Assembly (NCBI GenBank): GCA_003161535.1
Contig: PMOM01000153.1
Span: forward strand, 1 to 9,967
DNA from: Caulobacteraceae bacterium
GTDB lineage: Bacteria > Pseudomonadota > Alphaproteobacteria > Caulobacterales > Caulobacteraceae
Direction: 5' to 3'
Length of the DNA stretch: 9,967 bases
Shown: in pieces, positions 7,128 through 9,967 of the stretch
Position numbering within the stretch: position 1 is the first letter of the stretch
Layout of the letters: every line of letters starts with the position of its first letter
Made by a program: the position numbers and the translations under genes
The notes under the pieces: model-generated
What the model was told of the DNA's origin: nothing
The model's input: only the letters and a program-made list of their open reading frames with translations
Database searches by the model: none

Positions 7128-8393
7128 ATGACGCGCCCATTCAGCGCTTGGGAGCGTTCCATCGCCGTGCGCTATCTGCTGACCAAGCGTCGCAATGGTG
7201 GTGTGGCGTTGATTTCCATCATTTCGTTCACCGCCATCGCCCTGGCGGTGGGGGCCCTGATCATCACCATGTCGATCATGAATGGGTTTCGCAGCGAGCT
7301 CTCGGCCAAGATCCTCGGCTTCAACGGCCACGCCTATGTTGTTGGCGGCGATATGACGCCGGACCAGCGGGCCGCCATGGTGGAGCGCATCCGCGCCGTG
7401 CCAGGCGTTGTCCAGGCGATGGCGGTGGTGGAGTCCCAGGCTCTGGTGCAAGGACCCACCGCGGCGGCCGGAGCGGTGGTGCGCGGTATCGCGCCCGACG
7501 ATCTGCGCGCCACGCCAATCATCGCTGGCGCCATCAAATCCGGGTCGATGGCGGCCTTTGGGCGCGGCGAGGATGGCGGCGACGAGGTGCTGGTGGGCCA
7601 GAAGCTCGCCGACAGCCTGGGGCTGGTCGCCGGTGATCCGATCTCGATCATGTCGCCGACCGGCGGGGCGACGGCGTTCGGGACCCTGCCGCCGCGAAAG
7701 AGTTACGTGATCGGCGGCCTCTTTTCGGTGGGAATGAGCGAGTACGACCAGAGCTTCATCTACATGCCCCTGGCCCAGGCGCAGCTATTCTTCGGCCGCG
7801 ACGCCGCCGTGGACTTCATTGAGGTGAAGTTGGACGATCCGGACAAGGCCCCGGCCCTCAAGGGCGCCCTGGCCGCCGCCGCGGGCCCAGGCTCGGTGGT
7901 CACCGACTGGACCGAGAAGAACCGCGCCTACTTCGGCGCCTTGCAAGTGGAGCGCAATGTCATGCGCTTCATCTTCATGTTCATCGTGGCCCTGGCCGCG
8001 CTCAACATCATTTCGGGCTTGGTGATGCTGGTGAAGAACAAGGGCCGCGACATCGCCATCCTGCGCACCATGGGGGCGGGGCAGGGGGCCATCTTGCGCA
8101 TCTTCTTCATGTCGGGCGCTCTGATCGGTCTGGCCGGAACGCTGTTCGGTCTGGCCTTCGGCCTGCTGTTTTGCCTGAACATCGGGGCCATACAGACATT
8201 CATCGAGTGGGTGACGGGCGTGCAGGTGTTCAACGCGGACGTCTATTTCCTCGCTCATGTCCCCGCCAAGGTTGACTGGACCGAAGTCGCCCTGGTCTCG
8301 ATTTGGTCGCTCCTGGCCGCCTTCACCTTCACCCTTTTGCCAGCGTGGCGGGCCTCGCGCCTCGATCCTGTCGAGGCCCTCCGCTATGAATGA
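7128..8393 (+). CDS. lolC: LolC/LolE family lipoprotein-releasing ABC transporter permease
   Basis: With LolD this inner-membrane protein extracts mature lipoproteins and hands them to the periplasmic carrier LolA. The 421-residue protein has the standard layout: a short cytoplasmic start (WERSIAVRYL), membrane helix 1 at about 26-50, a periplasmic domain at about 52-278, then helices at about 281-302, 325-350 and 387-404. The cytoplasmic stretch NKGRDIAILRTMGA (304-317) after helix 2 is the hallmark contact with the ATPase in the MacB/LolC/FtsX family, and the tail PAWRASRLDPVEALRYE is also typical. Only one permease gene is visible. Many alphaproteobacteria use a single LolC/E-like protein as a homodimer, so the lolC symbol is by convention and lolE or lolF would be equally defensible. 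The ATG at 7128 gives the usual N-terminus. The 3' end overlaps lolD by 8 bp. Confidence 0.92.
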   Translation: MTRPFSAWERSIAVRYLLTKRRNGGVALISIISFTAIALAVGALIITMSIMNGFRSELSAKILGFNGHAYVVGGDMTPDQRAAMVERIRAVPGVVQAMAVVESQALVQGPTAAAGAVVRGIAPDDLRATPIIAGAIKSGSMAAFGRGEDGGDEVLVGQKLADSLGLVAGDPISIMSPTGGATAFGTLPPRKSYVIGGLFSVGMSEYDQSFIYMPLAQAQLFFGRDAAVDFIEVKLDDPDKAPALKGALAAAAGPGSVVTDWTEKNRAYFGALQVERNVMRFIFMFIVALAALNIISGLVMLVKNKGRDIAILRTMGAGQGAILRIFFMSGALIGLAGTLFGLAFGLLFCLNIGAIQTFIEWVTGVQVFNADVYFLAHVPAKVDWTEVALVSIWSLLAAFTFTLLPAWRASRLDPVEALRYE

Positions 8394-9069
8394 GCCGGTT
8401 CTCGTCATCAAGGGTCTGCGGCGCGACTACATCACCGGCGAAGGCACGCTGGAGGTGCTCAAGGGCGCGGACCTGACCGTCGCCGCCGGCGAGATCGTCG
8501 GCCTGGTGGGACCGTCCGGATCCGGCAAGTCTTCCCTGTTGCACGCCGCGGGACTTCTCGAACATCCCACCGCCGGCATCATTGTCATCGCTGGCCAGGA
8601 TTGTGGCGCATTGAACGATCGAGAGCGCACCCATATTCGTCTGAAGACGGTCGGGTTCATTTACCAATTCCATCACCTGTTGCCGGAACTTAGCGCTCTG
8701 GAGAATGTCGCTCTGCCGGCCCTGATCGCCGGGAGAAACGGACGCCAGGCCCGCGAACGGGCGCGCGCGCTTCTCTGCCAGCTTGGTCTCGCCGAGCGAT
8801 TGCGCCATCAGCCCGCCCAGCTTTCCGGCGGCGAGCAGCAACGGGTGGCCGTGGCCCGAGCCTTGACCAACGAACCGCGTCTGCTGTTGGCGGATGAGCC
8901 CACCGGCAATCTCGACCCGGGCACATCCGAGTCGGTCTTCCAGAGTCTCCACGACCTGGTCCGCGCCACCGGCGTCGCCGCCCTCATCGCCACCCACAAC
9001 CTGGAAATGGTTCGCCACATGGATCGGGTGCTGGCGCTGAAGGACGGGAGGTTGGTGGAGCGAGGATGA
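8386..9069 (+). CDS. lolD: Lipoprotein-releasing system ATP-binding protein LolD
   Basis: LolD is the cytoplasmic ATPase that powers the LolC/E permease. The 227-residue protein carries every ABC motif: Walker A GPSGSGKS at 42-49, Q-loop Q94 in FIYQFHHLLPELSALENV, signature LSGGEQ at 146-151, Walker B LLLADE at 166-171 followed by PTGNLD, and the switch histidine H204 in ATHN. The FHHLLPE-SALENV wording separates LolD from MacB, FtsE and other close relatives, where FHLLP-TALEN or similar is found. The start is the ATG at 8386, in the sequence CTATGAATGAG, overlapping the last 8 bp of lolC; longer in-frame starts would lie deep within lolC and add residues with no family resemblance. The overlap implies translational coupling and matched synthesis of permease and ATPase. 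The gene ends 13 bp before the convergent EF-G-like gene. Confidence 0.96.
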   Translation: MNEPVLVIKGLRRDYITGEGTLEVLKGADLTVAAGEIVGLVGPSGSGKSSLLHAAGLLEHPTAGIIVIAGQDCGALNDRERTHIRLKTVGFIYQFHHLLPELSALENVALPALIAGRNGRQARERARALLCQLGLAERLRHQPAQLSGGEQQRVAVARALTNEPRLLLADEPTGNLDPGTSESVFQSLHDLVRATGVAALIATHNLEMVRHMDRVLALKDGRLVERG

Positions 9070-9072
9070 CGC

Positions 9073-9103
9073 GGCGCCCGCCTCAGGATCCCCGGGCGGC
9101 GCC
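9073..9103. terminator. Possible hairpin between convergent lolD and EF-G-like genes
   Basis: GGCGCC-C-GCC (9073-9082) can pair with GGC-GGCGCC (9095-9103) as nine base pairs with one bulged C and a 12-base loop that contains the EF-G-like stop codon and a GGATCC palindrome. Because it is an inverted repeat between two genes read towards each other, it could stop transcription from either side. Neither flank has a T-run, so it is not a classical intrinsic terminator, and part of it codes for the C-terminus of the minus-strand protein. Confidence 0.35.
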
Positions 9104-9967
9104 GATCACCTCGTCGGCGGGCCGGCCGGTGAGCTCGGCGAGGTGGTCGAACGATGCTTCAAAGGCGCCCAGACCCTGGGTGAGCGAGCGGATCTCGGCG
9201 ATCAGGTCGTGGCGTTCGCTCTGCGGCAGATAGGCCTCGATTTCCTCCCATCCGGGCCAGCCATCGCGCGGCCCAAATCCGAGAATCTGCCCCCGGCGGG
9301 ATGACAGGGCCGCATTGATGTGAGCGATGGCGGTGGAGGGCGCGAACACCCTCACGCGTTCGATGGGCTCCAGGAGGCGCGAGCCGCAGGCCTTCAGGCC
9401 CTCGTCGATGGCGATCTTGCCGGCGATGCGAAAGGCGAGCTCCGAAGAATCGACAGCGTGGAAGGCGCCGTCGAGCAGGGTGACCTCCAGGTCGACCACG
9501 GGGAAACCCAGCGGACCCTTGGCAAGACCGTCGCGCACCCCTTGCTCCACCGCCGGTATCCATTGGCGCGGCACCGCGCCGCCGGTGATCTTGCTAACGA
9601 AGGCAAAGCCCTCGCCGCGCGCCCGCGGCTTGATCTGGATGCTGACATCGGCGAACTGGCCATGGCCGCCGGTCTGTTTTTTGTGGCGTCCGCGCTGCGA
9701 GGCGCCGGCACGGATGGATTCGCGATAGGGAGTCATCGGCCGGGCGGCGGTGATCTCGACCCCGTAGCGGCGTTTTAGGCGCTCAAGCGCCAAGCGCACG
9801 TGGCCTTCACCCTGACCGGCGATCAGCACCTGATGGCTTTCGGCATCATGGGTCAGCGTCAGGCCCGGATCTTCTTCGAGCAATCGGGTCAAGGCGCTGG
9901 AGAGGCGTACGTCATCCTTGCGGTTGGCCGCGCCGATAGCCAGGGCGAAGAGCGGCGGGCGCACCGG
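9083..9967 (-). CDS. Elongation factor G-like GTPase, C-terminal half (N-terminus outside window)
   Basis: The frame is open to the window edge, giving 294 codons; the GTPase domain and domain II lie beyond 9967. What is visible matches EF-G domains III to V. Domain III includes DDVRLSSALTRLLEEDPGL and GQGEGHVRLALERLKRRYGV. Domain IV includes PYRESI, QTGGHGQFADV, AVPRQWIPAVEQG, the PVVDLEVTLLDG strand and the tip segment FHAVDSSELAFR. Domain V includes SSRRGQILGF and EIRSLTQGLGAFEASF. EF-G moves tRNA and mRNA during elongation. The HKKQTGGHGQFADV and AFHAVDSS wording resembles the second, EF-G-like protein of alphaproteobacteria rather than the str-operon FusA (which reads more like KQSGGRGQYGHV and YHDVDSS). 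Its exact role is unsettled, so I give no symbol. The location away from rpsG/tuf also fits a paralogue. It converges on lolD with a 13-bp gap. Confidence 0.88.
   Translation of the reverse strand, partial: PVRPPLFALAIGAANRKDDVRLSSALTRLLEEDPGLTLTHDAESHQVLIAGQGEGHVRLALERLKRRYGVEITAARPMTPYRESIRAGASQRGRHKKQTGGHGQFADVSIQIKPRARGEGFAFVSKITGGAVPRQWIPAVEQGVRDGLAKGPLGFPVVDLEVTLLDGAFHAVDSSELAFRIAGKIAIDEGLKACGSRLLEPIERVRVFAPSTAIAHINAALSSRRGQILGFGPRDGWPGWEEIEAYLPQSERHDLIAEIRSLTQGLGAFEASFDHLAELTGRPADEVIGAARGS

Noticed and set aside
5570..7162. A 530-codon minus-strand open frame opposite proS
   Set aside because: It is antisense to a clear prolyl-tRNA synthetase, its product resembles no known family, and long antisense frames are common in GC-rich coding DNA.
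8257..8385. A 43-codon upstream extension of the lolD frame
   Set aside because: It lies inside the last membrane helix region of lolC and adds residues absent from LolD proteins. The ATG at 8386 gives the usual length.
9320..9778. Plus-strand frames of 133-152 codons opposite the EF-G-like gene
   Set aside because: The minus strand encodes recognisable EF-G domains III to V over the same bases, so the plus-strand frames are shadows.

Overview
The window is a dense, visibly GC-rich stretch of chromosome from an alphaproteobacterium. Rhodospirillales is the best guess, because the NtrB/NtrC, CoaX, DUF1467, LolC/LolD and EF-G-paralogue sequences all look like that group; this placement comes from memory of the families, not from a search. 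I see no rRNA, tRNA, CRISPR array, insertion sequence or phage gene. Almost every base is coding, and the longest gene-free gaps are 79 and 73 bp.

Layout. (1) 1-1706: the 3' end of a nitrogen-regulation sensor kinase (ntrB) and a complete ntrC response regulator, overlapping by 4 bp. (2) 1703-5655: a tight same-strand run of birA (biotin protein ligase), coaX (type III pantothenate kinase), rnj (ribonuclease J), mce (methylmalonyl/ethylmalonyl-CoA epimerase) and a small DUF1467 membrane protein. Junctions are 4-bp overlaps or gaps of 1-21 bp, so ntrB through DUF1467 is probably one transcription unit. (3) 5735-9069: proS (prolyl-tRNA synthetase without the editing insertion), a lolC/lolE-type permease and lolD (lipoprotein-release ATPase, overlapping the permease gene by 8 bp). 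(4) 9083-9967, minus strand: the C-terminal half of an EF-G-like translation factor, converging on lolD with a 13-bp gap.

How the genes work together. BirA attaches biotin to carboxylases, CoaX starts coenzyme A synthesis, and Mce handles a CoA thioester made downstream of a biotin-dependent carboxylase, so these three form a loose CoA/biotin theme. RNase J and ProRS serve RNA turnover and translation. LolC/LolD move lipoproteins out of the inner membrane. As I recall it, the birA-coaX-rnj-mce-DUF1467-proS-lolC-lolD order is a common alphaproteobacterial block, usually preceded by nuo genes and followed by dnaE. Here ntrBC and an EF-G paralogue occupy the flanks.

The most interesting point is the NtrC. 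It has an intact phosphoacceptor domain, Walker motifs, arginine finger and Fis-type helix-turn-helix, but the GAFTGA loop that contacts sigma-54 is missing through an in-frame deletion of about eight residues, and the second sigma-54-facing loop is also divergent. This resembles Rhodobacter capsulatus NtrC, which is known to lack GAFTGA and to activate sigma-70 promoters. I found no wholly novel multi-gene system.
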